The notes: generated by a model from the letters alone, not told the origin. Positions 16,424 to 24,633 are shown, counted from the first letter of the stretch. The stretch: 43,253 bases of DNA from Defluviitaleaceae bacterium (GCA_009784025.1 WQVK01000021.1:1-43253), one strand, 5' to 3'. Made by a program: numbers and translations.

Positions 16424-17733
16424 CTTTTATGGGCGCAGGCAGCACGGTTTTTGCCAGAAATGTGCTTGGCGACTGCATGACTTCGCCAGTGCTGGCAGAT
16501 AGTGAGATAGCCCTATATGACATAGACGGCGGCAGGCTAAAAGAAAGCGAAACCATAATAAACGCCATAAACGAAGGCTTGGGCAACAAGGCAAAAATAA
16601 AAGCCTACCTTGGGGTAGAAAACCGCAAAGAAGCCCTGCGCAATGCCAATTATGTAATAAATGCAATACAAGTAGGCCTGTATGACCCTTGCACCATAAT
16701 AGATTTTGAAATCCCCAAAAAATACGGCCTGCGCCAAACAATAGCGGACACCTTAGGGATAGGTGGCATAATGCGTGGCCTGCGTACCATACCCGTTATG
16801 GCAGATTTTGCCCGCGACATGGAAGAAGTCTGCCCAGATGCATGGTTTATAAACTACACTAACCCCATGTCAATCCTCTGTGGCTACATGCAGCGCTACA
16901 CGGGAATAAAAACAATTGGCCTATGCCACAGCGTGCAAGTATGCACAGACCATCTTTTCAACGACATTGGAATGCAAGAATATAAAGATGGCCGCCGGGA
17001 GCTGATTGCCGGAATCAACCATATGGCCTGGTTGCTGGAAATTAAAGACCGCCAAGGGGCAGACCTTTACCCCGCAATAAAAAAACGCGCTGCCGCAAAA
17101 ACCGAAAAACATCACGATATGATACGCTACGATTATATGGCGCGGCTGGGCTACTACTGTACAGAATCCAGCGAGCATAACGCAGAATACAGCCCATGGT
17201 ACATCAAAACCAAATATCCGGAACTAATAGAAAAATATAACATCCCACTAGACGAATATCCCCGCCGCTGTATCTGGCAGATAGAGAACTGGGTCAAGGA
17301 TTATAAGGAACTGTCGCAAACTGCAAAAACAAAACCCCATACCCGTTCTAATGAATATGCTTCATATATTATGGAATCTTTAATCACGGGCATCCCAACA
17401 AAAATAGGCGGCAATGTACTAAACCACGGTGGACTTATCGAAAACTTGCCAGCAGAAGCCTGTGTAGAAATTCCCTGCATGGTAGATAGTTACGGCATTA
17501 ACCCATGTTATGTTGGCCGCCTGCCAGTGCAGCTGGCTGCAATGAACATGACCCACATAAACGTGCATCTTCTTACCATAGAAGCCGCCGTCACCCAAAA
17601 GCTAGAGCATGTGTATCAAGCCGCAATGCTAGACCCACACACCGCAGCAGAGCTTTCCTTAGACGATATCTGCGCCATGGTGGACGAGCTTATGGAAGCT
17701 CATGGTAGTAGCTGGCTGCCAAAATATAAATAG
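16411..17733 (+). CDS. Glycoside hydrolase family 4 (MelA/alpha-galactosidase or alpha-glucosidase type)
   Basis: A 440-residue NAD+- and metal-dependent glycosidase of family 4, which works by a redox-elimination mechanism. Visible are the Rossmann start FMGAGSTVFARNVLGD, NYTNPMSILCGYM, the metal-binding cysteine motif GLCHSVQ and GINHMAWLLEI. The CHSV motif fits the alpha-galactosidase/alpha-glucosidase branch and not the phospho-beta-glycosidases. The start ATG lies inside the end of the GH31 gene, with GGAGG upstream, so translation is coupled. The substrate is probably an alpha-linked side chain released from plant polysaccharide; which sugar cannot be told from sequence. Confidence 0.93.
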   Translation: MAKITFMGAGSTVFARNVLGDCMTSPVLADSEIALYDIDGGRLKESETIINAINEGLGNKAKIKAYLGVENRKEALRNANYVINAIQVGLYDPCTIIDFEIPKKYGLRQTIADTLGIGGIMRGLRTIPVMADFARDMEEVCPDAWFINYTNPMSILCGYMQRYTGIKTIGLCHSVQVCTDHLFNDIGMQEYKDGRRELIAGINHMAWLLEIKDRQGADLYPAIKKRAAAKTEKHHDMIRYDYMARLGYYCTESSEHNAEYSPWYIKTKYPELIEKYNIPLDEYPRRCIWQIENWVKDYKELSQTAKTKPHTRSNEYASYIMESLITGIPTKIGGNVLNHGGLIENLPAEACVEIPCMVDSYGINPCYVGRLPVQLAAMNMTHINVHLLTIEAAVTQKLEHVYQAAMLDPHTAAELSLDDICAMVDELMEAHGSSWLPKYK

Positions 17734-17742
17734 GAGGCAATT

Positions 17743-19128
17743 ATGAAAAAACAAGCATTCAACCCATATCTACCCTCGTGGGAATACATCCCAGATGGCG
17801 AGCCTTATGTGTTCAACGGCCGGGTTTATGTATATGGTTCTCATGACAAGTTTAATGGCTATGTGTTCTGTATGAACGATTATGTGTGTTGGTCTGCCCC
17901 TGTGGATGATTTGGGTAACTGGCGATACGAGGGCGTAATCTTTAAGAAAACAGACGACCCATTGAACCCAGATGGCCATATGTGCCTGTACGCGCCAGAT
18001 GTAACCCAAGGCCCAGACGGGCGGTATTATTTGTATTATGTGCTGGACAAGGTGCCTGTGGTGTCTGTGGCGGTATGCGACAGCCCCGCCGGGAAATATG
18101 AATTCTTGGGATATGTGCATTATCAATGCGGCACGCGGCTGGGCGAGCGCCCCGGCGACGAGCCGCAATTTGACCCAGGCCTACTTACAGATGGCGAAAA
18201 TGTGTACCTGTACACAGGCTTCTGCGGCCATGGGGATAAAACCAGAAGCGGCGCAATGGCAATGAAATTAGCTACAGACATGCTAACTATAGTAGAAGAG
18301 CCAGTGATTATCGTGCCGGGCAATTGCTACGGCAAAGGCACAGAATACGAAGGCCATGAATATTTTGAAGCCGCCTCAATTAGAAAGCATGGGGATACCT
18401 ATTACTTTGTATATTCGTCCACCCCAATGCATGAGTTATGCTACGCCACCAGCAAGCATCCGCTAAAGGATTTCAAATTTGGCGGCGTGATTGTTAGCAA
18501 CTGCGACAAGGGGATTTCTTCCTACAAGCCAGCAGATAAGCTAATGAACTACCATTATGCAAACAATCACGGTGGCATCACAGAAATAAACGGCGATTGG
18601 TATGTTTTTTACCATAGGCATACAAATGGCACATGGTTTTCCCGCCAGGGTTGCGTAGAAAAAATAGAAATACAGCCAGACGGCAGCATACAGCAGGTGG
18701 AAATTACATCACAAGGCATAAACGGCAAGCCCCTGGCAGGCAAGGGCGAATACCCCGCATATATCGCCTGCAATCTATTTGGCACAAAGGACAACGCCAG
18801 CCTGCCAAGAATAACCCAAGACGGCAAAGACGGCGACGAGGAGATTGGTTTTGTAACAAATATCACAGATTCTGCCGGGGTAGGCTTCAAGTATTTTGAC
18901 TGCAATGGCGTGACCCGGGTTAAAATCAAAACCCGCGGCTACAGCAGCGGTGTTTTTGAGGTGAAAACGACCTGGGATGGCCCGCCACTGGGCGTTATAC
19001 CAGTGGCCTACACAAATGTATGGGTAGATAATGCCGCAGATATTAACCTGCCAGATGGGGTTAATGCGCTATACTTTGTTTATAGGGGCGGCGGAACTGC
19101 CACATTAGGGTCGTTTACGTTGGAATAG
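17743..19128 (+). CDS. Glycoside hydrolase family 43 (beta-xylosidase/arabinofuranosidase type)
   Basis: A 461-residue five-bladed-propeller glycosidase (about 1-330) followed by a beta-rich C-terminal module (about 340-461) resembling a CBM6-type domain. Characteristic stretches are DGEPYVFNGRVYVYGSHD, APDVTQGPDGRYYLYY and YFEAASIRKHGDTYYFVYSS, the last containing the likely catalytic glutamate. There is no signal peptide. Members remove xylose or arabinose from arabinoxylan oligomers. The gene starts nine bases after GH4 with AGGAGG, so it is third in the operon. A family 3 hairpin about 115 bp downstream may end the transcript. Confidence 0.92.
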   Translation: MKKQAFNPYLPSWEYIPDGEPYVFNGRVYVYGSHDKFNGYVFCMNDYVCWSAPVDDLGNWRYEGVIFKKTDDPLNPDGHMCLYAPDVTQGPDGRYYLYYVLDKVPVVSVAVCDSPAGKYEFLGYVHYQCGTRLGERPGDEPQFDPGLLTDGENVYLYTGFCGHGDKTRSGAMAMKLATDMLTIVEEPVIIVPGNCYGKGTEYEGHEYFEAASIRKHGDTYYFVYSSTPMHELCYATSKHPLKDFKFGGVIVSNCDKGISSYKPADKLMNYHYANNHGGITEINGDWYVFYHRHTNGTWFSRQGCVEKIEIQPDGSIQQVEITSQGINGKPLAGKGEYPAYIACNLFGTKDNASLPRITQDGKDGDEEIGFVTNITDSAGVGFKYFDCNGVTRVKIKTRGYSSGVFEVKTTWDGPPLGVIPVAYTNVWVDNAADINLPDGVNALYFVYRGGGTATLGSFTLE

Positions 19129-19241
19129 ATATGGCGTTGTTATGATAAGAAAGCTCCACAAGAATAAGCTGCGCGGCCATGGATAATAGTCGCAATTGTG
19201 GCTGCTGTGGTATACATGGTGGCCGCTACAGTCGCGAAAAA

Positions 19242-19274
19242 ATTCAGTTGGTCGGAAAATCCGACCAACTGAAT
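19242..19274 (+). terminator. Family 3 hairpin downstream of GH43
   Basis: A 15-bp perfect stem (19242-19256 with 19260-19274), loop AAA, the same TTCAGTTGGTCGGA core as 13811-13851. The downstream tail is AAAAATC, not a T-run, so termination is less certain here than at 7679. Confidence 0.45.
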
Positions 19275-19305
19275 AAAAATCTACAGCCTGCGGCACCCGA
19301 TACCA

Positions 19306-19416
19306 TATTGAAACAATTCGAAATCGGTTTTGCCTGTCGCGGCAAAGCGCCTGGAACCCCTTATCTCTGCGTTCCAGGCGCCGCTAGGGTGAGGCCGTTT
19401 TTCATTTGCTTCACTA
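19306..19416 (-). repeat. Family 2 element, full copy in inverse orientation
   Basis: Reads TATTGAAACAATTCGAAATC at one end and CATTTGCTTCACTA at the other, with GCGCCTGGAACCCC ... GTTCCAGGCG inside: the reverse complement of 13940-14051 with moderate divergence. Confidence 0.85.
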
Positions 19417-19481
19417 TATGTCCCAAACCTTTACACCTGAAACTTTCTTAGATATAATCAATACCGCTAGGAGAGTGAACC

Positions 19482-20945
19482 ATGAAAAAGACAGAAAAAG
19501 AACCGTTACGCATTTTGCTAGTGTCTACAGAGGTTAGCCCATATTCCAAAACCGGAGGGCTTGGGGATGTTGCGGGGTCATTGCCAAAGGCACTGCGTGA
19601 CAGGGGTGTAGATATTCGTGTGGTGCTGCCAAAATACAAAAGTATACAAGAAGATTTGCTAAAAGACGCCAAAAACATTTCTACATTTAACGTGCATTTA
19701 AGCTGGCGCGAGCAGCCTGCCACCATCATAGGGTTGGATGCCCATGGCGACGGCGAAAGCGTTTACTTTATAGAAAATGATTTCTACTTTGGCCGGGATG
19801 GCTATTACGGCTACGGAGACGATGCAGAGCGTTTTGCATTCTTCACAAAGGCCGCTATAGAAATGCTTAGCCATATAGACTTCAAGGCCGATGTTCTGCA
19901 TTTTAATGATTGGCATACAGGGCTTGGGCCCACTTATTTGCGTGATATTTACCGGGCGTTTACCTATTATTCTAACATGAAGAGCCTGTTTTCCATCCAC
20001 AACCTGCATTATCAGGGGGTGTTTGGCCGGGATACTCTTTGGAATGTAGGGCTAAACGACGGCTACTTCACCGGCGGGGATTTAGAATTCTACGGCAATA
20101 TCAGCTTCCTGAAAGCCGGCATTATCCACTCAGACGCGGTTAGCACCGTTAGCAACACCTATGCAGAAGAAATCCAAACCCCAGCCTACGGCTACGGCAT
20201 GGAAGGCCTGCTGCGCCAGCGCAGCATGTTCGGCGGGGACCTTTACGGCATAGTCAACGGCATAGACACAGACAGCCACAACCCCAAAACAGATCCCAAT
20301 TTATATGTAAATTTTGACGAAAATTCCTTAGAAAACAAGCGCAAAAACAAAACGCGCCTGCAAGAAGAACTTGGCCTACCTGTTAGCGATGCCCCCATGG
20401 TTAGCATGATAACCCGCCTGGCAGAACAAAAAGGCCTAGATATCCTAGCCGTTATAATGGATGAGCTTATGGCCATGGATATCCAGCTTGTGGTGCTGGG
20501 CACTGGTGAATCCCGCTACGAGGGCATGTTGCGCCATTATGCCTGGTGCAACCCAGGCAAAGTAAGCGCAAACATCACATTCAGTGGTGCGCTGGCGCAA
20601 AAAATATACGCATCCAGCGATATGTTCCTCATGCCGTCTGTATACGAGCCATGCGGCCTAGGCCAGTTATTTGCCATGCGCTACGGCTCTATCCCAATAG
20701 TACGCAAAACAGGCGGCCTGGCAGATACCGTCCAACATTTCAACTCAGAAACCGGCCAAGGCAACGGCTTCTCCTTCGAACACTACGTAGCCAGCGGCCT
20801 AATGTGGGCAATCCGCGAAGCCGTAAACACCTACCACAGCCCCAACTGGCAAACAGTAGTTAAAAATGCCATGACTGGTGACTTCTCCTGGAAACACGCC
20901 GCAGGGGAATATATTGATATGTACGAAAAGGTAAAGAAAAAATAA
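19482..20945 (+). CDS. glgA: Glycogen (starch) synthase
   Basis: A 487-residue GT5 glycosyltransferase that extends alpha-1,4-glucan from ADP-glucose. The N-terminal ADP-glucose-binding KTGGLGDV is at residues 23-30, HFNDWHTGL near 145, and the GT-B C-terminal motif EPCGLGQ starts at residue 389, followed by KTGGLADTV. Length is typical (about 480). The start ATG has AGGAGAG upstream. No glgC, glgD, glgB or glgP is next to it, so it stands outside a glycogen operon in this window. A stem-rich family 6 repeat follows its stop. Confidence 0.96.
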   Translation: MKKTEKEPLRILLVSTEVSPYSKTGGLGDVAGSLPKALRDRGVDIRVVLPKYKSIQEDLLKDAKNISTFNVHLSWREQPATIIGLDAHGDGESVYFIENDFYFGRDGYYGYGDDAERFAFFTKAAIEMLSHIDFKADVLHFNDWHTGLGPTYLRDIYRAFTYYSNMKSLFSIHNLHYQGVFGRDTLWNVGLNDGYFTGGDLEFYGNISFLKAGIIHSDAVSTVSNTYAEEIQTPAYGYGMEGLLRQRSMFGGDLYGIVNGIDTDSHNPKTDPNLYVNFDENSLENKRKNKTRLQEELGLPVSDAPMVSMITRLAEQKGLDILAVIMDELMAMDIQLVVLGTGESRYEGMLRHYAWCNPGKVSANITFSGALAQKIYASSDMFLMPSVYEPCGLGQLFAMRYGSIPIVRKTGGLADTVQHFNSETGQGNGFSFEHYVASGLMWAIREAVNTYHSPNWQTVVKNAMTGDFSWKHAAGEYIDMYEKVKKK

Positions 20946-20968
20946 TTAAACCGTCAGGGTTCTAACAG

Positions 20969-21031
20969 CCCCGGCACCCCATTCTTTTTTAAAAAAAGAA
21001 GCAAAAAACTTTAATTTTTGGGGTGTTGGGG
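20969..21031 (+). repeat. Nested hairpin with family 6 core, downstream of glgA
   Basis: Outer stem CCCC-gg-CACCCC (20969-20980) pairs with GGGGTG-tt-GGGG (21020-21031). It encloses TTCTTTTTT/AAAAAAAGAA (20982-21000) and GCAAAAAACTTT. The core matches the mcsB-clpC repeat at 5632-5665. It could act as the 3' end of the glgA transcript. Confidence 0.65.
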
Positions 21032-21049
21032 CGGTTTTTATTATAGTCA

Positions 21050-21161
21050 TAGTAAAATAAATGAGAGACGGCCTCGCCAGAGCGGCACCTGAAACGCCGA
21101 GACAAGGCGTTTTAGGCGTTTTTGTCGCGACAAGCGAGACCGATTTCGAATTGTTTCACTA
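21050..21161 (+). repeat. Family 2 element, full copy
   Basis: TAGTAAAATAAATGAGAGAC at the left end, TTTCGAATTGTTTCACTA at the right, and GAAACGCCGAGACAAGGCG inside. The element contains an in-frame ATG that would falsely extend the following esterase gene by 52 codons. Confidence 0.9.
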
Positions 21162-21216
21162 CACAAAGAAATTACAAAACGTGATTTCGAAAGAAGCCAT
21201 TATAAGGAGGATTATT

Positions 21217-23016
21217 ATGAAATTACCAGCATTTTTTAGCGACGGCATGGTACTTAGCAAAACTGCAAATATTTGGGGCTGGGCCAGTCCTGGCCAGGCA
21301 GTTTGTATTCAGTTTTTGGGCAAGTCGTACAATGTAACCGCCAATGAAGACGGGCGGTTTGATGCGGTGCTGCAATCGCCAGAATTTGGCGGCCCACATA
21401 CGCTGCAAGTTGGCGAGATTACCATAAAAGATGTGTATATTGGCCGGGTTTGGTTTTGCAGCGGGCAATCTAACATGGAGGGGCCAATCCTGCGGGCGCG
21501 TATGTTGTTGCCCCAGCATATAGTGGATGATCCTCGCATTCGCATGTTCCAGGTAGAAAAAGGGCATGACTTCGACGCCCCACGCACAGACGTCGCTGGC
21601 AAATGGCATACCGCCGAAGGCGAAATCATGGATAGCCTGTTTGCCCTGCCGTATTTCTTTGCGCGGCAGCTACTTACAGATGACCCCACGCCAATTGGCC
21701 TGCTATGCAACCCAGCCGGCGGCACACCCGTGCAGGGCTGGCTGCCAGAGTCCATAGTGGAAGAATTCCCAGAATATCACAAGCTATTGATGGACACTGT
21801 AAAAAAACCTGGTTTCATGGAAAAAGTAATGGAAGACGGCAACCAACGCGTGGGCGCATGGCATAAGGAGCTGGCCGAAAAAGACCGCGGCCTGCAAGAA
21901 AACTGGCAATGCCCAAAATACGATGACGCTGCCTGGGCAACCCGTATGTTGCTAAACCCTGCGGGCCTGCCGCAGCACGGTGCAATATGGCTACGCAAGC
22001 GCATTAACCTGCCCAAAATCAGCGGCAAAGCCACGCTAAAACTAGGCCGGGCAGAAAACAGTGTAAAAGTGTATGTAAACGGCCAGCAGGTAATTTCTGT
22101 AGATTATATGTACCCCCCATGCACATGCGACCTGCCAGAAGGCGTGCTAAAAGAGGGCGAAAACCTAATAGCCATCCGCCTGGTGGGCGATGGCGGCAAC
22201 CCTAAATTCATCCCTGGCAAGGAATATGCATTAAAATTTGACGGCCAGGCAATCCCTTTAGACGGCCAGTGGAAATGGCAGGTTGGCACAGAAATGCCAA
22301 GGGCCATGGGCGGGGGCTGGTTCTACGGCTTCCCATGCGGGCTGTACAACTATATGCTTGCGCCTATACTAGGCTATTCTGCAGATGGCATGTTATGGTA
22401 CCAGGGCGAATCCAATGTGGGCAACCCAGCCAGTTACAAGGCTTTGTTCACACGTTACGTGCAACATGTGCGCGAAACCTACGGCCCAGATTTCCCCGTA
22501 ATATTTAACCAGTTGGCCAATTATACAGACCCCAATGGCAACTGGGAAGGCTGGCCAAAACTGCGCGAGCAGCAACGCCAATGCCTAGAAATCCCAAACA
22601 CCGCCATGTCTGTAAGCATAGACTGCGGCGAATGGAACGACCTGCATCCCCTAGACAAAAAAACCGTGGGCGAACGCATGGCACTACATGCAAGGCGGCT
22701 AAAATACGGCGAAGACATAATCTCCGACGGCCCAATAGTACAAAAGGCCGAAATAACCGACAGCAAGCTAGTGATATCTTTCCAGCATGGCGAAGGCCTT
22801 TGGGCAGATAAAAGCTACCCAATAATAGATATCGTATCCACAGAGGGCGAAGTAGACAGAATGTACGCCATGGTAAGGGGCGAAACCCTAGTGGTAGATT
22901 TGAAGGATTATAAAAAGAAAGCAGAAATAGTGCGCTTCGGTTGGTTAGACTCCCCAGCAGTGGCGGTTTATAATGCGTATAATCTGCCAGCTTCGCCGTT
23001 TGAAGTTAGGCTGTAA
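21217..23016 (+). CDS. SGNH-type acetylesterase (sialate O-acetylesterase-like)
   Basis: A 599-residue esterase of the SASA/CE20-like type. Catalytic motifs: FCSGQSNM with nucleophile Ser85, WYQGESN at 394-400, and DLH with Asp475 and His477. A galactose-binding-like beta-sandwich is inserted at about 230-350 (LGRAENSVKVYVNGQQV). It has no signal peptide. Such enzymes remove acetyl groups from sialic acid or, in plant-polysaccharide loci, from xylan or pectin; the neighbouring GH31/GH4/GH43 favour the latter. The start is the ATG with AAGGAGG seven bases upstream; an upstream in-frame ATG lies inside a repeat element and is rejected. Confidence 0.9.
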   Translation: MKLPAFFSDGMVLSKTANIWGWASPGQAVCIQFLGKSYNVTANEDGRFDAVLQSPEFGGPHTLQVGEITIKDVYIGRVWFCSGQSNMEGPILRARMLLPQHIVDDPRIRMFQVEKGHDFDAPRTDVAGKWHTAEGEIMDSLFALPYFFARQLLTDDPTPIGLLCNPAGGTPVQGWLPESIVEEFPEYHKLLMDTVKKPGFMEKVMEDGNQRVGAWHKELAEKDRGLQENWQCPKYDDAAWATRMLLNPAGLPQHGAIWLRKRINLPKISGKATLKLGRAENSVKVYVNGQQVISVDYMYPPCTCDLPEGVLKEGENLIAIRLVGDGGNPKFIPGKEYALKFDGQAIPLDGQWKWQVGTEMPRAMGGGWFYGFPCGLYNYMLAPILGYSADGMLWYQGESNVGNPASYKALFTRYVQHVRETYGPDFPVIFNQLANYTDPNGNWEGWPKLREQQRQCLEIPNTAMSVSIDCGEWNDLHPLDKKTVGERMALHARRLKYGEDIISDGPIVQKAEITDSKLVISFQHGEGLWADKSYPIIDIVSTEGEVDRMYAMVRGETLVVDLKDYKKKAEIVRFGWLDSPAVAVYNAYNLPASPFEVRL

Positions 23017-23102
23017 TGGACAGGCGGGATATAGGCTAGTTGCATTTTACTTCCGACGATAATCTACCTCATTTTGGTGTAAAAACCATATAGGAGCAAA
23101 AC

Positions 23103-23540
23103 ATGAAAATAATCCTACAAAGAGTATCCAGCGCATCTGTAACCGTATCCGGTAGCATAGTAGGCCAAATAAACCGCGGCTATGTGGTGCTTTTGGGTAT
23201 TGGCTTGGGCGATAATAAAGAAAAAATCGCTAAGGCCATAGACAAAATAAAAAAACTGCGCCTTTTTGCAGATGCAGAGGGCAAAACAAACCTGAGCATA
23301 TCCGATATAGGTGGCGGGTTGCTGGTGGTGTCGCAGTTTACCCTATATGCAGATTGCCGCAAGGGCAACCGCCCCAGCTTTACAGATGCTGCACCACCGG
23401 CCTTGGCAGAAGAGCTTTACGATTATTTTGTGGCGGAGGCGAGACCTCATTTTAAAGAAGTGGCCTGCGGGGTGTTTGGGGGCGACATGCAAGTGGCCCT
23501 GGTGAATGACGGACCGTTTACGGTGGTTTTGGAGTCGTAA
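23103..23540 (+). CDS. dtd: D-aminoacyl-tRNA deacylase
   Basis: A 145-residue DTD-fold enzyme that hydrolyses D-amino acids (and glycine) mischarged on tRNA. The family SQFTLYAD motif and the Gly-Pro motif in NDGPFT, which forms the chirality-checking active site together with the partner subunit, are present. The length is exactly typical. The start ATG has AGGAG with five bases spacing. It stands alone; the relA homologue often found beside it is not in the window. Confidence 0.96.
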   Translation: MKIILQRVSSASVTVSGSIVGQINRGYVVLLGIGLGDNKEKIAKAIDKIKKLRLFADAEGKTNLSISDIGGGLLVVSQFTLYADCRKGNRPSFTDAAPPALAEELYDYFVAEARPHFKEVACGVFGGDMQVALVNDGPFTVVLES

Positions 23541-23577
23541 TATAAAGCGCTTGCGCGCAAGTTGCATAGAATGAAAT

Positions 23578-23994
23578 GTGGTGAGACACTTGAAGGTTAT
23601 GGCGGTAGTAAAGTTTGCCATTAAGTTTGTTTTATTTATTCTTTTGTTGTTCATGGTGCCATATACAATGAACACTCTACACTCTGCTGGAATCTCACAG
23701 CTTAGTCAGTTTATTCTTTGGCTAAGGGGTCCTGTTTTCGCGCTTATTGTAAGTTTACCTTTTTCTATTAGCCATATTAGACGATTGTTTGTCAATGGAG
23801 TTAGTTTTTCAGTATCGAATTTAATAATTGCAATTTTACTTATAGCCATGATACACCTGCCACGGACAGGCATTATTGTGCCTTTTGACAGGGTACGATC
23901 ATTTTATTTTAATACGCGTGGTAGTTTTGCGTTTTATATTATCGTTTGGTTTAATATACTTCACGCATTTGTTCCTAAGAAAGAATCGCTATAG
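23578..23994 (+). CDS. Small membrane protein, unknown function
   Basis: A 138-residue protein with four predicted membrane segments (about 10-28, 45-62, 75-95 and 115-132). It is distinctly more AT-rich than its neighbours, suggesting separate acquisition. I do not recognise the family. The start is uncertain: GTG at 23578 has no clear ribosome binding site, while the ATG at 23599 has AAGG only two bases upstream. The stop is followed by a terminator that contains a deleted family 2 element. Confidence 0.6.
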   Translation: MVRHLKVMAVVKFAIKFVLFILLLFMVPYTMNTLHSAGISQLSQFILWLRGPVFALIVSLPFSISHIRRLFVNGVSFSVSNLIIAILLIAMIHLPRTGIIVPFDRVRSFYFNTRGSFAFYIIVWFNILHAFVPKKESL

Positions 23995-24010
23995 ATTGCG
24001 CATTAAAGAA

Positions 24011-24075
24011 GCCCCAGATTGCTGTAGTGAAATAATTCGAAGTTTCTCATTTATTTCACTACAGCAGCCTGGGGC
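24011..24075. terminator. Bidirectional terminator with a family 2 remnant in its loop
   Basis: The outer stem GCCCCAGATTGCTG (24011-24024) pairs with CAGCAGCCTGGGGC (24062-24075). A T-rich tail follows on the plus strand and an A-rich/T-rich tail on the other. The loop is exactly a 37-bp TA-bounded palindrome, the fused ends of family 2 (24025-24061). It separates the convergent membrane-protein gene and the AbrB-like gene. Confidence 0.75.
24025..24061. repeat. Family 2 element reduced to its ends (37 bp)
   Basis: TAGTGAAATAATTCGAA joined to GTTTCTCATTTATTTCACTA: both termini of the 112-bp element with the interior lost. Confidence 0.85.
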
Positions 24076-24082
24076 TTTCAAT

Positions 24083-24340
24083 TTATTCGACCAATCCAGC
24101 CATCTGAGCCATTTCTACAATCGCCTGCTTAGAAACTTTGCGGCCGTGGAAGTCTATTAACTCGTTTGCCGAGCCGGTGAAAGTACATGCTGGCTCGTAT
24201 TTTTTTAGCACAATCATTTCGCCGTCTACAAAAACTTCTAATGCATCGCGAATGTCTATGTTCATTACCCTGCGCAATTCAACTGGAAGCACTACACGGC
24301 CAAGGTCGTCTACGCGTCTTACTACGCCTGTTGCTTTCAT
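24083..24340 (-). CDS. AbrB/SpoVT-type transition-state regulator
   Basis: An 85-residue DNA-binding protein. The N-terminal swapped-hairpin (SpoVT-AbrB) domain is clear at about 1-50: MKATGVVRRVDDLGRVVLPVELRR and IRDALEVFVDGEMIVLKKY. Such proteins repress stationary-phase and sporulation genes in Firmicutes. The start ATG has AGGGGGTG upstream; an in-frame upstream start adds 26 residues not typical of the family. Its leader contains a perfect 14-bp palindrome (24370-24383), and a TTGCAA-N16-TATAAT promoter lies further up. Confidence 0.93.
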   Translation of the reverse strand: MKATGVVRRVDDLGRVVLPVELRRVMNIDIRDALEVFVDGEMIVLKKYEPACTFTGSANELIDFHGRKVSKQAIVEMAQMAGLVE

Positions 24341-24369
24341 TGTTGCACCCCCTTCGTGAAATTTTCCCG

Positions 24370-24383
24370 CACAATATATTGTG
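24370..24383. promoter_or_regulatory. Candidate operator in abrB-like leader
   Basis: CACAATATATTGTG is a perfect palindrome between the promoter -10 (24420-24425) and the ribosome binding site. Its position downstream of the transcription start would suit an autorepressor site, but no binding evidence exists. Confidence 0.4.
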
Positions 24384-24419
24384 TTGTTTGATGTATCTGC
24401 AAGTTGCGAGGTAAGCACA

Positions 24420-24447
24420 ATTATACCATAAATGTAAAAAATTGCAA
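24420..24447 (-). promoter_or_regulatory. Sigma-A-type promoter of the AbrB-like gene
   Basis: On the minus strand TTGCAA (24442-24447), 16 bases, TATAAT (24420-24425), within an AT-rich upstream region. The leader would be about 75 nt. Confidence 0.65.
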
Positions 24448-24531
24448 ATATTGGAAGAAAATATTTTTCTTTTGTCGAAAAATTGTAAAATATTCCAGTT
24501 CTTGGGTTGTTTTTTGGGGAATAGATTTAAG

Positions 24532-24633
24532 TAGAGTTCTTCTGAAATTGCAAAAAACGCAATTTCAGAAGAAGCAAAAGATTGAAAATGTAACTCTTCC
24601 GAAATTAAAAAACGTAATTTCGGAAGAAGTCTA
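24532..24633 (+). repeat. Family 4 double-hairpin element (102 bp)
   Basis: TAGAGTTCTTC at the left and GAAGAAGTCTA at the right. Hairpin one has arms TTCTTCTGAAATTGC and GCAATTTCAGAAGAA; the linker contains GCAAAAGATTGAAAATG; hairpin two has CTTCCGAAATTA and GTAATTTCGGAAG-type arms. Confidence 0.9.

Larger units (their letters stand above)
19129..19481. other. Gap between the GH operon and glgA
   Basis: These 353 bp contain no gene. They hold an unassigned 110-bp segment after the GH43 stop, the family 3 hairpin at 19242-19274, and an inverted full family 2 element at 19306-19416. The glgA ribosome binding site follows at about 19470. Confidence 0.6.

Noticed and set aside
21061-21216. 52-codon N-terminal extension of the SGNH acetylesterase
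   Set aside because: It lies within a family 2 repeat, and a strong AAGGAGG precedes the ATG at 21217, which begins the family's normal N-terminus.
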